The translations under genes were made by a program, and so were the position numbers. Shown here in pieces: positions 14,384-22,900 of a stretch of 64,000 nucleotides of DNA; within the stretch, counting starts at the first letter, position 1, and each line of letters begins with the position of its first letter. The notes below the pieces were generated by a model. It worked only from the letters and a program-made list of their open reading frames with translations. It was not told where the DNA came from and did not search any database. This DNA is from Planctomycetia bacterium (lineage in GTDB: Bacteria > Planctomycetota > Planctomycetia > Gemmatales > Gemmataceae). Location: positions 34,367-98,366 of the forward strand of contig SYHD01000081.1 in NCBI GenBank assembly GCA_005799265.1, written 5' to 3'.

Positions 14384-15181
14384 ATGACCAGCAAGAAAAT
14401 TCTGGGCCGCGTCTCGGCGCTCTGGCGTTATCCCGTCAAATCGATGGCCGGCGAAGAACTGAACCGATGCGAAATTACGCCGCGCGGCTTGCTCGGCGAT
14501 CGCGCGTATGCTCTCGTCGATGAGGCGACGGGCCTAATCGGCAGCGCCAAGAATCCGCGTGCCTGGCCGGACTTGTTGTCGTATCGGGCCGCATTTGTCG
14601 AGACGCCGCAAGTAGGCAAGCCGCTCCCGCCAGTGCGCATCGCGATGCCGGGCGGACAGGATATCGATCTGGCCACGGCATTCGGTCGCCGCGTCGGCCT
14701 GAGCGCAAGTCCGCCGGAACAGCCGATTCTCGAACAGTTCTGGCCCGTCCTTGATGCCACAGGCGAAGAACGCGTGACGAACGAACGGATGCCGCCGAGC
14801 AGCTTCTTTGACCTGGCTGTCGTCAATGTGCTGCTGACCACGACGCTGGACCGTCTGGCCGCGGCATATCCGCAGGGTCGCTTTGATATGCGGCGCTTTC
14901 GCCCGAATATCGTCATCACGCCGGAACCAACCGCTACCGCTGATCCCGAGGCGGCTGTGGTCGGCCAGACACTTTGCCTTGGCGACGCCGTGCGGCTGCA
15001 TGTCGATTCGCGCTGCGCCCGTTGCGTGATGACGACGCTGGCGCATGGTGGCATGACGAAAGACACGGACATTCTTCGCACCGTGATTCGCGCCAACGAC
15101 GGATTCGTAGGGCTCAATAGCTCGGTCGCGCAGGCTGGCGTCATCGCCGTTGGCGACAGAGTGTGGTTCACGGATTCCTGA
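14384..15181 (+). CDS. MOSC domain protein
   Basis: 265 residues: an N-terminal MOSC beta-barrel domain (LWRYPVKSMAGEELNRCEI, about 13-32, then GLLGDRAYALVDE) and a C-terminal MOSC domain whose conserved Cys is in SRCARCVMTT (about 211-217). MOSC domains bind molybdenum cofactor or sulfur in molybdo-enzymes such as mARC and YiiM-like proteins that reduce N-hydroxylated compounds. AAGGAG lies five bases before the ATG. No molybdopterin biosynthesis genes are nearby. Confidence 0.88.
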   Translation: MTSKKILGRVSALWRYPVKSMAGEELNRCEITPRGLLGDRAYALVDEATGLIGSAKNPRAWPDLLSYRAAFVETPQVGKPLPPVRIAMPGGQDIDLATAFGRRVGLSASPPEQPILEQFWPVLDATGEERVTNERMPPSSFFDLAVVNVLLTTTLDRLAAAYPQGRFDMRRFRPNIVITPEPTATADPEAAVVGQTLCLGDAVRLHVDSRCARCVMTTLAHGGMTKDTDILRTVIRANDGFVGLNSSVAQAGVIAVGDRVWFTDS

Positions 15182-15192
15182 CCTGTGCGTGA

Positions 15193-15561
15193 TTATCGGG
15201 TTTGTTGACGCCACTTGTCCAGCACTTCCGGCAGCGGATACTCCGGAATCGTCAGGCCAAGCTTCGGAATTGCTTGCAAGTGACGCCAGGCGCGCGTCAC
15301 GAGCTCCTCCTGTTCGCGAACGTAATCGGCATCGAGATTGGCCTTCGCAAACATGCCCGCACAGACAACCGGCTCGAACGCGGGATCGACGATGAATTGC
15401 GCGGTCGCCGGGTTGCAGCGAATGTGTCGTTCGCGCTGCTTCGGCAATTCGAGCGGCGACACCTCGCCCATGATGTAGCGCACGTAGAGATCGGAATCGA
15501 CGATCGCCTCGACGTCCGATCCGCACACGTCGCAGAGGTAGCCCTGATCGCAGGCGGCCAT
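15193..15561 (-). CDS. Conserved-looking hypothetical protein with N-terminal cysteines
   Basis: 122 residues, not recognised. It opens with MAACDQGYLCDVCGSDVE, three cysteines spaced like half of a zinc ribbon, and continues with IRCNPATAQFIVDPAF and an amphipathic C-terminus rich in Glu, Arg and Leu. It is convergent with the MOSC gene (12 bases between stops). Codon use resembles its neighbours. Function unknown. Confidence 0.6.
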   Translation of the reverse strand: MAACDQGYLCDVCGSDVEAIVDSDLYVRYIMGEVSPLELPKQRERHIRCNPATAQFIVDPAFEPVVCAGMFAKANLDADYVREQEELVTRAWRHLQAIPKLGLTIPEYPLPEVLDKWRQQTR

Positions 15562-15573
15562 GCGCGTCTCCCC

Positions 15574-15657
15574 GCCGCGTGCGGCTCAATGTGGCACGAC
15601 GCTCCGCGTCGTGAAATTGCGACGCGGAGCGTCGCACCACATTATGCCGCAAGCGGC
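15574..15657. repeat. Nested palindromes: element F inserted in a family B element
   Basis: The outer ends are GCCGCGTGCGGC and GCCGCAAGCGGC (family B termini). Inside them, 15588-15643 is a different 56-base palindrome in which CGACGCTCCGCGTCG pairs perfectly with CGACGCGGAGCGTCG and AATGTGG with CCACATT. It lies upstream of both flanking genes, which are divergent here. Confidence 0.75.
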
Positions 15658-15707
15658 AATCCTTGGTACAATACCGTAACACACTTCATTGTGACATGGA
15701 GTCCGCC

Positions 15708-17609
15708 ATGAATCCAGCCTCTCCAGCGCAAGAACCCGAAACCCAGAGCTTCGCCGAGACGGCCATGCGCATGGGGGGCAAAAGCGAGGAAGAAGCCAAA
15801 CGCATGGGCGCGGTCGATAAAGCGGACGAACAAGTGGATCGCATGTTCCGCTTTCAAACCGCGAACAGCCCGATCCACAAGGCGATCTGGGACGGCCATG
15901 TTCCACTCGAGCTTTTCATGGCCCCTCCCCTGCCCTCTTCCGTGCCGTGCGATGGCGTGATGAGTCGCTCGCTCGACGTCATCAAACGCCGACGCGAACA
16001 GAAGGCCCTGCTCAATCAGGACAAGAAGCTTTCCACAGAATCGATCGACGAACTCGCCGAGGCGGGCTACTGGGGTCTCCTGATCGATCCGAAGTATGGC
16101 GGCGCCGGCGCTCCCTTCGTGCGTTTCGCACCGTTCCTCGTCAAGATGGGCGTCTACGATTCGATGACCTCCGCGATGGCGTCTGTCCACGGCTGCATCG
16201 GCGCGGTCGATCCTTTGCGCACCTTCGGCAGCGAAGAGCAGAAGCAACGCTTGCTGCCGATCCTCGCGAGCGGCAAGAAGATCTCCGCCTTCGCGCTCAC
16301 CGAACCGTGCGCCGGCTCGGACCTCACGCAGCTCAAGACGACCGGGACGCTTGTCGGCGACCACTACGAAGTGACCGGCGAGAAGCTCTTCATTACCAAC
16401 ATTGTGCCGGGCCGCATGATCGGCCTCGTCGCCATGATCGACGGCAAACCCGCGGTGCTGATCGCCGAGCTGCCCGATGCGGAGAATGAGCAATTCCAGA
16501 TCGTCCGCTATGGCTTGTATGCTTTGAAGCATGCGTACAACGTCGGCATGAAGTTCAACAAGTTCCGCGTGCCCAAGGAGAACCTGCTCAAGCCGCCATC
16601 GGGCGACGGCTTGACGATCGCGTATCACGGCCTGAACCTCGGCCGACTCTCACTGTGCGCCGGCGCATCGGCGAACATGCGTGTCTTCCTCGCCAACATC
16701 CTGCCGTGGGCAAACTTCCGCCGGACCTATGGCCAATCGATCGAGACGCGCGAGCTGGTTAAGCGCCGCATCGCCCGTCTCGCAGCCTTGATCGCGGGCT
16801 GCGATGCCTTGATTGGCTGGGGTTCGTGGCTCATCGATCAGGGCTATCGCGGCGAGCTGGAGTGCATTATCGCCAAGATCTTCGGCTCCGAAGCGCAGAA
16901 GGAAGCCGCCATCGAGCTATTCATGAAGACGCACGGCGGCCGCTCGTTTCTGCACGGCCATCTCTTCGGCGACAACGTGCACGAATATCTGGCCCCGTGC
17001 ATCTACGAAGGCGAAGGGGAAATGCTCGGTATGGCGTTCTTCAAATCCCTCGTCAAGGAGCACGGCAAAGCGTACTTCGAGCCGATTGGCAAGGCACTGC
17101 AAGCGCGTCAGATGAAGACGTTCAGCCCGCTCAACCCTGGCCATCTCTGGGCGCTGCGCAGCGAGCTGTGGGCTTACAGTAAATGGTCGATGAGCCGTAA
17201 GTTCATGCGCCGCGACCGAGCGACGGTTTCCGGCCTGGCCCCGAAGCTCGCGGAGCATCTGCAATTTGCCCAGGACATGTGTCAACGGCACGCGGTCGAT
17301 CTATCGGACGCGATGAAGAAGCATCAACTCAAGCTCGCCGACCGCCAGTGCCGGATCGCGGAGTTGTCCCAGCGGGTGCAGGACACGATCGTGATGATCG
17401 TGACCTTGATGTGGGCACACGACGAAGGCCAGGAGATCGCCATCGACGCAGCCGACATCCTGTGCCAGGACCTGCGCCGCAAGCTGACGGGCGATCGGCC
17501 GACGGATGCGTACTTCAAGGCGGTGAATGAGTTGGCGGACAAGATCATCGCGGGTGGCTTCGAGGATCTGGCGGGCGTGCCGCGCGAGGAGATCATGATG
17601 CGGTATTAA
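15708..17609 (+). CDS. Acyl-CoA dehydrogenase
   Basis: 633 residues, flavoprotein expected to oxidise an acyl-CoA to the 2-enoyl-CoA. The N-terminal helical domain (about 80-200) is followed by FALTEPCAGSDLTQLKTTG and GEKLFITN, the classic family signatures for FAD and substrate binding. The C-terminal helical domain contains QSIETRELVKRRIARLA and YEGEGEMLGMAFFKS. It is about 240 residues longer than short-chain enzymes; the extra C-terminal helical region (about 470-633) resembles the long fadE-like group. The start at 15708 is preferred (GGAG six bases upstream) over ATG 15696. Substrate chain length is not determinable. No beta-oxidation partners are adjacent. Confidence 0.88.
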   Translation: MNPASPAQEPETQSFAETAMRMGGKSEEEAKRMGAVDKADEQVDRMFRFQTANSPIHKAIWDGHVPLELFMAPPLPSSVPCDGVMSRSLDVIKRRREQKALLNQDKKLSTESIDELAEAGYWGLLIDPKYGGAGAPFVRFAPFLVKMGVYDSMTSAMASVHGCIGAVDPLRTFGSEEQKQRLLPILASGKKISAFALTEPCAGSDLTQLKTTGTLVGDHYEVTGEKLFITNIVPGRMIGLVAMIDGKPAVLIAELPDAENEQFQIVRYGLYALKHAYNVGMKFNKFRVPKENLLKPPSGDGLTIAYHGLNLGRLSLCAGASANMRVFLANILPWANFRRTYGQSIETRELVKRRIARLAALIAGCDALIGWGSWLIDQGYRGELECIIAKIFGSEAQKEAAIELFMKTHGGRSFLHGHLFGDNVHEYLAPCIYEGEGEMLGMAFFKSLVKEHGKAYFEPIGKALQARQMKTFSPLNPGHLWALRSELWAYSKWSMSRKFMRRDRATVSGLAPKLAEHLQFAQDMCQRHAVDLSDAMKKHQLKLADRQCRIAELSQRVQDTIVMIVTLMWAHDEGQEIAIDAADILCQDLRRKLTGDRPTDAYFKAVNELADKIIAGGFEDLAGVPREEIMMRY

Positions 17610-17688
17610 GGCGAGCGCGTAAAACGCACCTTTGCCCAATTCTAACATTCGCTGCGCGCACAGGATTTCTCGCAATTCATTGGTCGGC

Positions 17689-19179
17689 TCATGGAGCTTT
17701 CGCATTGTGCGTGCGGATCATTTCCGTCAGATCCCGGGCAATGTTGGCACGCCTGAGGAATAGCAGCGCGAAGGGAGTGTCGATGAGCGGGCCGAACCCA
17801 TGACGGTGTTTCTCGCTCCAGCTGCCATCGGGCTGTTGCGCTTGTAGGACGATGGGATAGCCCCAATCGTACCAGTCCTTGCCGTCGATCACGTCTTTTG
17901 AATAGATCACGCCGACACGTTCCAGCGTCCATAGGAAGTACAGATCGCCCATCGCGTCGGCATCAAAGAGTGCGCCGCCGTAGCCTAGGGAAGTGCCGGG
18001 GTTGGGGTCGCTTTTTTTGCGCCCAATCGTCTTGGCGACAAATGCGAATGCCTTCTCGACATCGGCCTTCTTTTTCTTGGCGTCAATGGGCACGCGCCGC
18101 GTGGACGCGAATTCCTTGTCCTCTAGTAGAGCGACCTCGATCGCCAGAGAGATCAGGGCGGCGCAGGTGCTGGTGGCCTTGAGGCTGTGGCCGGGATAAT
18201 GCCAACACCCATCGGGATGCTGGTTAGCATGGAAATAGGCCGCGAGCGACAGCAGCGGCTCGCGTACCGGCACGCCGTGCTTGCGGGCGCCCCATATCGC
18301 CAGCATGGCGAACTGCGTGTTGGACATCGACGCGACTTGCGCTCCGGTGGGCTTGTAGTTCCCGTCTTGTAATGAGGCCAGGAGCTTGGCCTCCTGTTCT
18401 GGCCGCATCAGGACGCCGCCATAGCCCCAGATGCCGGTGCTCAATTGGCCGGCAATGATGCGCAGGGCGAAACTTCGAGCCAGCTTGAGGTCTTTTTCAT
18501 CCAGAGGCCGGCTCTCATCCCAGCGGTTCAGGAAAAAGAGGGAAGAGGCAAGGTCATAAATCTGGTTCATGCTGGGGGCCGCCGCACGAATGACGTCAGC
18601 GATTTGCAATATCGCCGGGTCGTCCGGGGGAACGCCGCATTCCAGAAGGGTTAACCCATTCAGGCCGGCATAGCCGCAGCGCAGGCCTTTCAGTTCCGGC
18701 GCTTTGGTCTTGAGAAAAGCGACTCCCTTGTCCACGGCGGGCTGCACGATCTTGATTCGTGGATCAGGCGGCGGAGGCAGAGGCTGCTTGGTTTCTTGGG
18801 GAGTCTTGACGACCAGTTTGCCAGCCTCCACGGGCCCGGAATCGTCGGTCGGCTTTTTCTGCGGGTCGCTAAATATCCATGCCAACCCGAGGCCGACGAC
18901 TGGCACCATGCCGATAAAAAGCAGGCCGCCCAGCAAGACGACAACAAGCAAGATCCGGCGAAAACTGCCCGTGTCAGCCACGGGCGGAATGGCCGCGGTT
19001 CCACTCTCAGCCGGAGGGAGCCCGACGGCAAGGGCCGAAGTCGGCGCTTTCGGCTTTTCCAATTGGCGGCTTTTGTTCTTGATGACTGCCCCACACTTGT
19101 CGCAGCGAATTTGATCCGGGAGCGGCTGTGGGATTTCCAGTGGACTCAGGCAGCGTGGGCATGGTTTGATCAGGGCCAT
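17689..19179 (-). CDS. Membrane-anchored protein with zinc ribbon and cyclase-like alpha/alpha domain
   Basis: 496 residues. Residues 5-29 carry CPRC and CDKC, a zinc ribbon. A single transmembrane helix (RRILLVVVLLGGLLFIGMVP, about 74-100) follows, then a long domain with repeated helix pairs such as GYAGLNGLTLLECG, SNTQFAMLAIWGARKHGVPV, GCWHYPGHSLKATSTCAALI and GYGGALFDADAMGDLYFLWTLERVG. This is the pattern of prenyltransferase/squalene-cyclase-like (alpha/alpha)6 barrels common in planctomycete membrane proteins. The catalytic DxDD motif of true cyclases is not seen, so enzymatic activity is doubtful. AAGGA precedes the ATG. Confidence 0.7.
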   Translation of the reverse strand: MALIKPCPRCLSPLEIPQPLPDQIRCDKCGAVIKNKSRQLEKPKAPTSALAVGLPPAESGTAAIPPVADTGSFRRILLVVVLLGGLLFIGMVPVVGLGLAWIFSDPQKKPTDDSGPVEAGKLVVKTPQETKQPLPPPPDPRIKIVQPAVDKGVAFLKTKAPELKGLRCGYAGLNGLTLLECGVPPDDPAILQIADVIRAAAPSMNQIYDLASSLFFLNRWDESRPLDEKDLKLARSFALRIIAGQLSTGIWGYGGVLMRPEQEAKLLASLQDGNYKPTGAQVASMSNTQFAMLAIWGARKHGVPVREPLLSLAAYFHANQHPDGCWHYPGHSLKATSTCAALISLAIEVALLEDKEFASTRRVPIDAKKKKADVEKAFAFVAKTIGRKKSDPNPGTSLGYGGALFDADAMGDLYFLWTLERVGVIYSKDVIDGKDWYDWGYPIVLQAQQPDGSWSEKHRHGFGPLIDTPFALLFLRRANIARDLTEMIRTHNAKAP

Positions 19180-19216
19180 GGAAGGTTCCTTCTCGACGCG
19201 TCATGCCAGACGAATA

Positions 19217-19249
19217 CCCCGCGAATCGCAGCGATCCATCGCGGGGTTT
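19217..19249. repeat. Hairpin after the 82-residue gene
   Basis: CCCCGCGA (19217-19224) pairs with TCGCGGGG (19239-19246), 11 bases beyond the stop of the minus-strand gene. The same hairpin with a related loop follows the next minus-strand gene at 19533. Possible terminators, though neither has a T-run on the minus strand. Confidence 0.5.
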
Positions 19250-19257
19250 GAGCGTCA

Positions 19258-19506
19258 TTACGATCGCTTCGTTTCCGCAGGAGCCACGTTCAGCGGCTCG
19301 ATCGCGGTAACGTGCAGTAGCGAACACGTATCGTATTCAGCCGGCACCCTTTCGTCGGCAGTATCGAGGCCGACAAGGATATCGGTCTTGGTCAACCAAG
19401 CCATCTCCGGATGCCGCACCTCGTACGTCTTGCCACTTGACATCACGAGACGGAAAGCCTGGAATGGTCGCTTCGCCAATAGTTTTTGGACCGTTTGCAA
19501 GGTCAT
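19258..19506 (-). CDS. Small conserved-looking protein, function unknown
   Basis: 82 residues starting MTLQTVQKLLAKRPFQAFRL. The arrangement (short N-terminal helix, 'rPFqaFrl...sG.ty.V.HPe', then a beta-rich tail) is one I recognise as a recurrent small planctomycete protein type without assigned function. The HPE segment and GKTYEVRHPEMAWL are its most distinctive parts. AGAGG lies eight bases upstream of the ATG at 19506. It stands alone between two minus-strand genes, followed by a hairpin. Confidence 0.55.
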   Translation of the reverse strand: MTLQTVQKLLAKRPFQAFRLVMSSGKTYEVRHPEMAWLTKTDILVGLDTADERVPAEYDTCSLLHVTAIEPLNVAPAETKRS

Positions 19507-19532
19507 GGGTCGAACCTCTAGGTGGTGCCATA

Positions 19533-19565
19533 AGCCCCGCGAATCGCTGCGCTCCTCGCGGGGCT
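19533..19565. repeat. Hairpin after the second Gfo/Idh gene
   Basis: AGCCCCGCGA (19533-19542) pairs perfectly with TCGCGGGGCT (19556-19565), 27 bases past the minus-strand stop at 19593. Near-copy of the hairpin at 19217. Confidence 0.55.
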
Positions 19566-19592
19566 TCTTCGATTCTACTGCCCGCGTTTCGC

Positions 19593-20888
19593 TTACGTCA
19601 ACTGCGTCACGCCCGGCACCGACACCGCCGGCATCGGGATGCGCGTGTCCCAGGTCAGGCGGTCCGGCACCAGCGTTTGCTGGCTGCTGAGCGCCTGGGC
19701 CCACGTCACCTCCTGGCCGGTGTACGCGCTCATGCGGCCCATGATCGCCGTCAGCGTGCTCTCGGCCACGGCACGCAGGTCGTTGATGCGGGCCCGCCGA
19801 TTACGGCCGCGGATGCTCTCGAAGAGCGCGACGTGCTCCGCTTGATACGGCTCGTTGTCGTCGGCGCGAGGGAAGGTCCAGGCGTTGTCGCCCGTGATGC
19901 GATAAAGGTGCGGTCCCGCAGCGGTGTTCAGCGTACCGCGTGTGCCGGCGACCGCTTCCGAGATGTTGTTCTGACAGCCGGTGATCTGCCGGCACATGCT
20001 CAGCACGTGCACGTCGTTGGGGTACGTGTAATCGACGGCGAAGTGATCGAAGATGTGGCCGAAGTTGGCGGCCCTGCGAACCTCCCGGCCGCCCAGCGCG
20101 ACGCATTTTTCGGGATGGGCGCGGGTCGCCCAGTTGATGACGTCGAGGTTGTGCACGTGCTGCTCGACGATGTGATCGCCGGAGAGCCAGGCGAAGTAGA
20201 GCCAGTTGCGGATGTGCCATTCGACGTCGGTCATGCCGTCGGTGCGTTCGCGATGCCAGAGGCTCCCCTGGTTCCAGTAGCAACGGCCCGAAGTAATTGT
20301 GCCAATGGCGCCGTCGTGGACGCGCCGCATCGCCTCCAAATAGCCCGTCTGATAGCGGCGCTGCGTGCCGGCGACGACGGTCAGGTTATGGCGATTCGCG
20401 TCGTCATGAGCGGCAAGCACGGTGCGGACACCGGGGCCATCGACGGCGACCGGCTTCTCCGTGAACAGGTGTTTGCGCGCTGCGATGACCGCGCGGATAT
20501 GCGTCGGCCGAAAGCCCGGCGGCGTCGCGAGCAGCACCAGGTCGGATGCGTCGATCACGTTCTGATACGCTTCCAGGCCGATGTGGATGCCGACGTTGGC
20601 ATCGACCTTGGCGCGGACGGCGGCGTTGTTGCGCAGCCGCGTCAGGCAACTGTCGGCGCGATCGCGGAACGTGTCGGAGACGGCGACGAGACGGACGTTG
20701 TCGTCGGCACGCAGACATTGCTCGATGGCCCCGGAGCCGCGCCCGCCGCAGCCGATCAAGCCGACGCGGATGACGTCGTTGTTCTGCTGGGCATGCGCGT
20801 TGGCGGCGATGCTTAATTCCGCAGCAAGGGCGCCTCCCGCGACGGCGGAAGCGACGAGAAAATCTCTGCGCGTGGTGTCGGTAGACAT
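19593..20888 (-). CDS. Tat-exported Gfo/Idh/MocA family oxidoreductase
   Basis: 431 residues. The Tat leader is TTRRDFLVASAVAGGALAAE (about 5-24). The NAD-binding loop is VGLIGCGGRGSGAIEQ (about 42-57), followed by the canonical FTEKPVAVD (about 142-150), the family's Lys-containing motif. Domain II includes GDHIVEQHVHNLDVINW, typical of the planctomycete secreted oxidoreductases. The catalytic Lys is intact here, unlike in the copy at 11293. Substrate unknown, probably a sugar derivative. A family C palindrome lies about 80 bases upstream of the start. Confidence 0.88.
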   Translation of the reverse strand: MSTDTTRRDFLVASAVAGGALAAELSIAANAHAQQNNDVIRVGLIGCGGRGSGAIEQCLRADDNVRLVAVSDTFRDRADSCLTRLRNNAAVRAKVDANVGIHIGLEAYQNVIDASDLVLLATPPGFRPTHIRAVIAARKHLFTEKPVAVDGPGVRTVLAAHDDANRHNLTVVAGTQRRYQTGYLEAMRRVHDGAIGTITSGRCYWNQGSLWHRERTDGMTDVEWHIRNWLYFAWLSGDHIVEQHVHNLDVINWATRAHPEKCVALGGREVRRAANFGHIFDHFAVDYTYPNDVHVLSMCRQITGCQNNISEAVAGTRGTLNTAAGPHLYRITGDNAWTFPRADDNEPYQAEHVALFESIRGRNRRARINDLRAVAESTLTAIMGRMSAYTGQEVTWAQALSSQQTLVPDRLTWDTRIPMPAVSVPGVTQLT

Positions 20889-20967
20889 GGTGGTCCTCCT
20901 GGAAAGAAAGAGGGAAGCGAGTTTGTATTATTGTGACCGGAATCGGCCGAATTGTCCAATGATTCTT

Positions 20968-21006
20968 CTCCCCTCTCCCTCTGGGAGAGGGGCCGTGGGT
21001 GAGGGC
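20968..21006. repeat. Family C palindromic element, copy 1
   Basis: CCCCTCTCCCTCTGGGAGAG and the following GGGCCGTGGGTGAGGGC form the CT-rich hairpin plus tail that recurs at 21082, 36452, 54451, 54523, 58209 and 59927. It lies in the 236-base gap between the divergent neighbours at 20888 and 21125. Confidence 0.8.
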
Positions 21007-21081
21007 CGAGCCGAGCGTCATCTCGCGTCTACATCCTCTCGCTAGTTCTCCAAGGGATCGTTCACGAGCCGTTGACGCCTT

Positions 21082-21120
21082 GCCCTCACCCCCGACCCCT
21101 CTCCCAGAGGGAGAGGGGAG
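21082..21120. repeat. Family C palindromic element, copy 2 (inverted)
   Basis: Inverted copy of the element at 20968, separated by 75 bases, ending four bases before the stop codon of the minus-strand SUMF1 gene. The pair could form a large cruciform. Confidence 0.8.
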
Positions 21121-21124
21121 AAAT

Positions 21125-22147
21125 TCAATTCGGGCTCTCTTTCGTAATCTTCGACTTCAATCCCTTCAACGCTTCGTGTTCTTCGACCGCTCGTACGACA
21201 CGAAAGCCCACCCAGTCGGCGTTGTTCCACCAGATGCTCTGCGGGATCTGCGGGTCCTTCTTTTGCCAGCCGATGACGGAGAAATCGCGCGTCGCCGAGC
21301 GACAGCGTCCCGGCGTCTCGATCCAGCTGCCGCCGCGCACAACGTGGCCGAAGCGATTGTTGCCAGGCAGCTTCAATGGCATCAGGCTCGGCTTGTCGAG
21401 CGGAAGCGTGCCGTAGAATATTCCATCGTACTCGTCGAGGCACCATTCTGCGACGTTGCCGTGCATGTCGTGAAGGCCCCACGGGTTCGGCTTCTTCATG
21501 CCGACGGGGTGCGGCATGTCGTCGGCGTTCGCGTCGATCCACGCATGCGCGCCGAGCTTGGCCGAATCGTCGCCGAAGCTGAACGCGGTCGTCGTTCCGG
21601 CCCGGCACGCCCATTCCCACTCGGCCTCGGTCGGCAGGCGATAGAGCTTGCCCGTCTTCGCCGACAGCCACCGGCAATACTCCATCGCCCCGTGATGATG
21701 GATGGCGATGACCGGCTGATTCTTGCCGCGGCCATAGCCCCAGTCGATGTCGTGATGATTCGCCTTCGACGGCCGGGTGATGGCGTCGGCGCTTTTGTCG
21801 GCGTTATTGCCCGGCGGCTTCTCGTTGGGCTTTTTCTCCCAGAAGAGATCGTACTCGCCCCAGGTGACTTCGCACTTGCCCATCCAGAACGGCTTGACCG
21901 CGACGGGATGCAGCGGCCCTTCGCTGTCCTTGCGGCCCTTTTCGGTCGCGGGGCTGCCCATGAGGAAGGCGCCGCCGGGGATGGCGATCATCTCGAAGGA
22001 TGCCTTGACGCCGTCACGCTCGAGGGTTTCGGTGTAGGATTTGTGCGTGGCGGGGTCGATGGTCGGAGATTTGACCGGCACTTGTGCGTTCACCGTCGCG
22101 ATCAACACTAGCGACACGAAAGGTATGACAAGGCACTTCCGAACCAT
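21125..22147 (-). CDS. SUMF1-fold (FGE-sulfatase domain) secreted protein, copy 1
   Basis: 340 residues. A signal peptide (MVRKCLVIPFVSLVLIATVN) precedes a formylglycine-generating-enzyme fold: IPGGAFLMGSPATEKGR (about 55-71), PVIAIHHHGAMEYCRWLSAKTG, YRLPTEAEWEWACRAGT, NPWGLHDMHGNVAEWCLDEY, VVRGGSWIETPGRCRSATR and WVGFRVVRA. Genuine FGE needs a CxxxxC copper site near the last motif. Only one of the two cysteines is present (GRC), so sulfatase-activating activity is unlikely; many SUMF1-fold proteins have unknown roles. The start at 22147 is set by GGAGAA upstream; the open frame further 5' is repeat sequence. Confidence 0.85.
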   Translation of the reverse strand: MVRKCLVIPFVSLVLIATVNAQVPVKSPTIDPATHKSYTETLERDGVKASFEMIAIPGGAFLMGSPATEKGRKDSEGPLHPVAVKPFWMGKCEVTWGEYDLFWEKKPNEKPPGNNADKSADAITRPSKANHHDIDWGYGRGKNQPVIAIHHHGAMEYCRWLSAKTGKLYRLPTEAEWEWACRAGTTTAFSFGDDSAKLGAHAWIDANADDMPHPVGMKKPNPWGLHDMHGNVAEWCLDEYDGIFYGTLPLDKPSLMPLKLPGNNRFGHVVRGGSWIETPGRCRSATRDFSVIGWQKKDPQIPQSIWWNNADWVGFRVVRAVEEHEALKGLKSKITKESPN

Positions 22148-22161
22148 AAGGCTTTCTCCGT

Positions 22162-22390
22162 ATTTAACGCCAAAGGCGTTGTATCTCAAAGCCCAGGGTC
22201 GCGAGCGCAGCGAGCGCACCCTGGGTGTACGACGTTCGACACGAATCGACCCTGAAAGGGTCGCATCAACCGTAACCAAGTACGTTGATACAACGCCTTC
22301 GGCGTAGATCTCCAATTGGTCGTTCTACCCAGGGTGCGCTCGCTGCGCTCGCGACCCTGGGCTTTGAGATGCAACGCCTTCGGCGTAAAT
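22162..22390. repeat. BIME-like palindrome cluster next to the IS200-type transposase
   Basis: Two 72-base arms (22162-22233 and 22319-22390) are inverted copies with only a few mismatches, each containing CCCAGGGTCGCGAGCGCAGC-type sequence and an ACGCCxAAGGCGT hairpin. The 85-base centre holds a third AACGCCTTCGGCGT hairpin and CGACCCTGAAAGGGTCG. It ends 33 bases before the transposase stop codon. Confidence 0.85.
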
Positions 22391-22422
22391 TCTGCAGGAC
22401 CCGCATGTTTGACGCAAGACCG

Positions 22423-22878
22423 TCAATCCCATACATATCGCTCATCCCATTCGAGTCCGTATTTGCGCAACAGGTTTCGATATTCGTCCTGGAATGTCAC
22501 AATGCGATGATGCTCTTCTTGTTTTGCAATGTACACGCGCACGGGTTCGACGTGGCCCGGGCTGATCGAGAATGCACCGTAACCGTTTTGCCAATGAAAA
22601 TCAGCGAGCGAAGGCGCCTTCGTCTTCACCCATTTCGACGACTCTCGCTTCAACTCCTTGACCAGGTCTGCAACCGAAATCGTCCTGCCCAGGCGACAAA
22701 GCACATGCACATGATCCGCAACGCCGCCGACACGCAACACGGGGCATTGGAGATTATTGCACGCGCCGCCGAGGTAATTGTGCATCTCATCTCGAAGTAC
22801 CGGATCGGCAAGGAATGGACTCCGATTCTTCGTTGAGAAGACAAGGTGAAGATAGACTTGAGCGAGTGATTGTGGCAT
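22423..22878 (-). mobile_element. IS200/IS605-type Y1 (HUH) transposase gene
   Basis: 151-residue single-strand DNA transposase. The HUH metal motif is HVHVL in GVADHVHVLCRLGR (about 52-65). The catalytic Tyr is in VRVYIAKQEEHHR (about 115-120), followed by the family's closing segment YGLEWDERYVWD. It is full length for this family, and no tnpB is adjacent. AGGGAG lies six bases before the ATG at 22878. Such enzymes either move themselves as IS200 or, as REP-associated (RAYT) proteins, move nearby palindromes; the adjoining 229-base palindrome cluster fits the latter. No frameshift or stop is seen, so it could be active. Confidence 0.88.
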
Positions 22879-22900
22879 TGAGTGCTCCCTAATCGACCAA

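Noticed and set aside
15642..16628. 328-residue minus-strand open frame opposite the acyl-CoA dehydrogenase
   Set aside because: Shadow of a strongly supported gene; composition is typical of antisense translation and no start signal is visible.
22162..22390. CRISPR array
   Set aside because: The repeats are inverted, not regularly spaced direct repeats, and no cas genes are present. The same holds for families A, B and C.
22423..22878. IS605-type element with a TnpB partner
   Set aside because: No tnpB or IscB gene is present on either side; only the Y1 transposase is seen.
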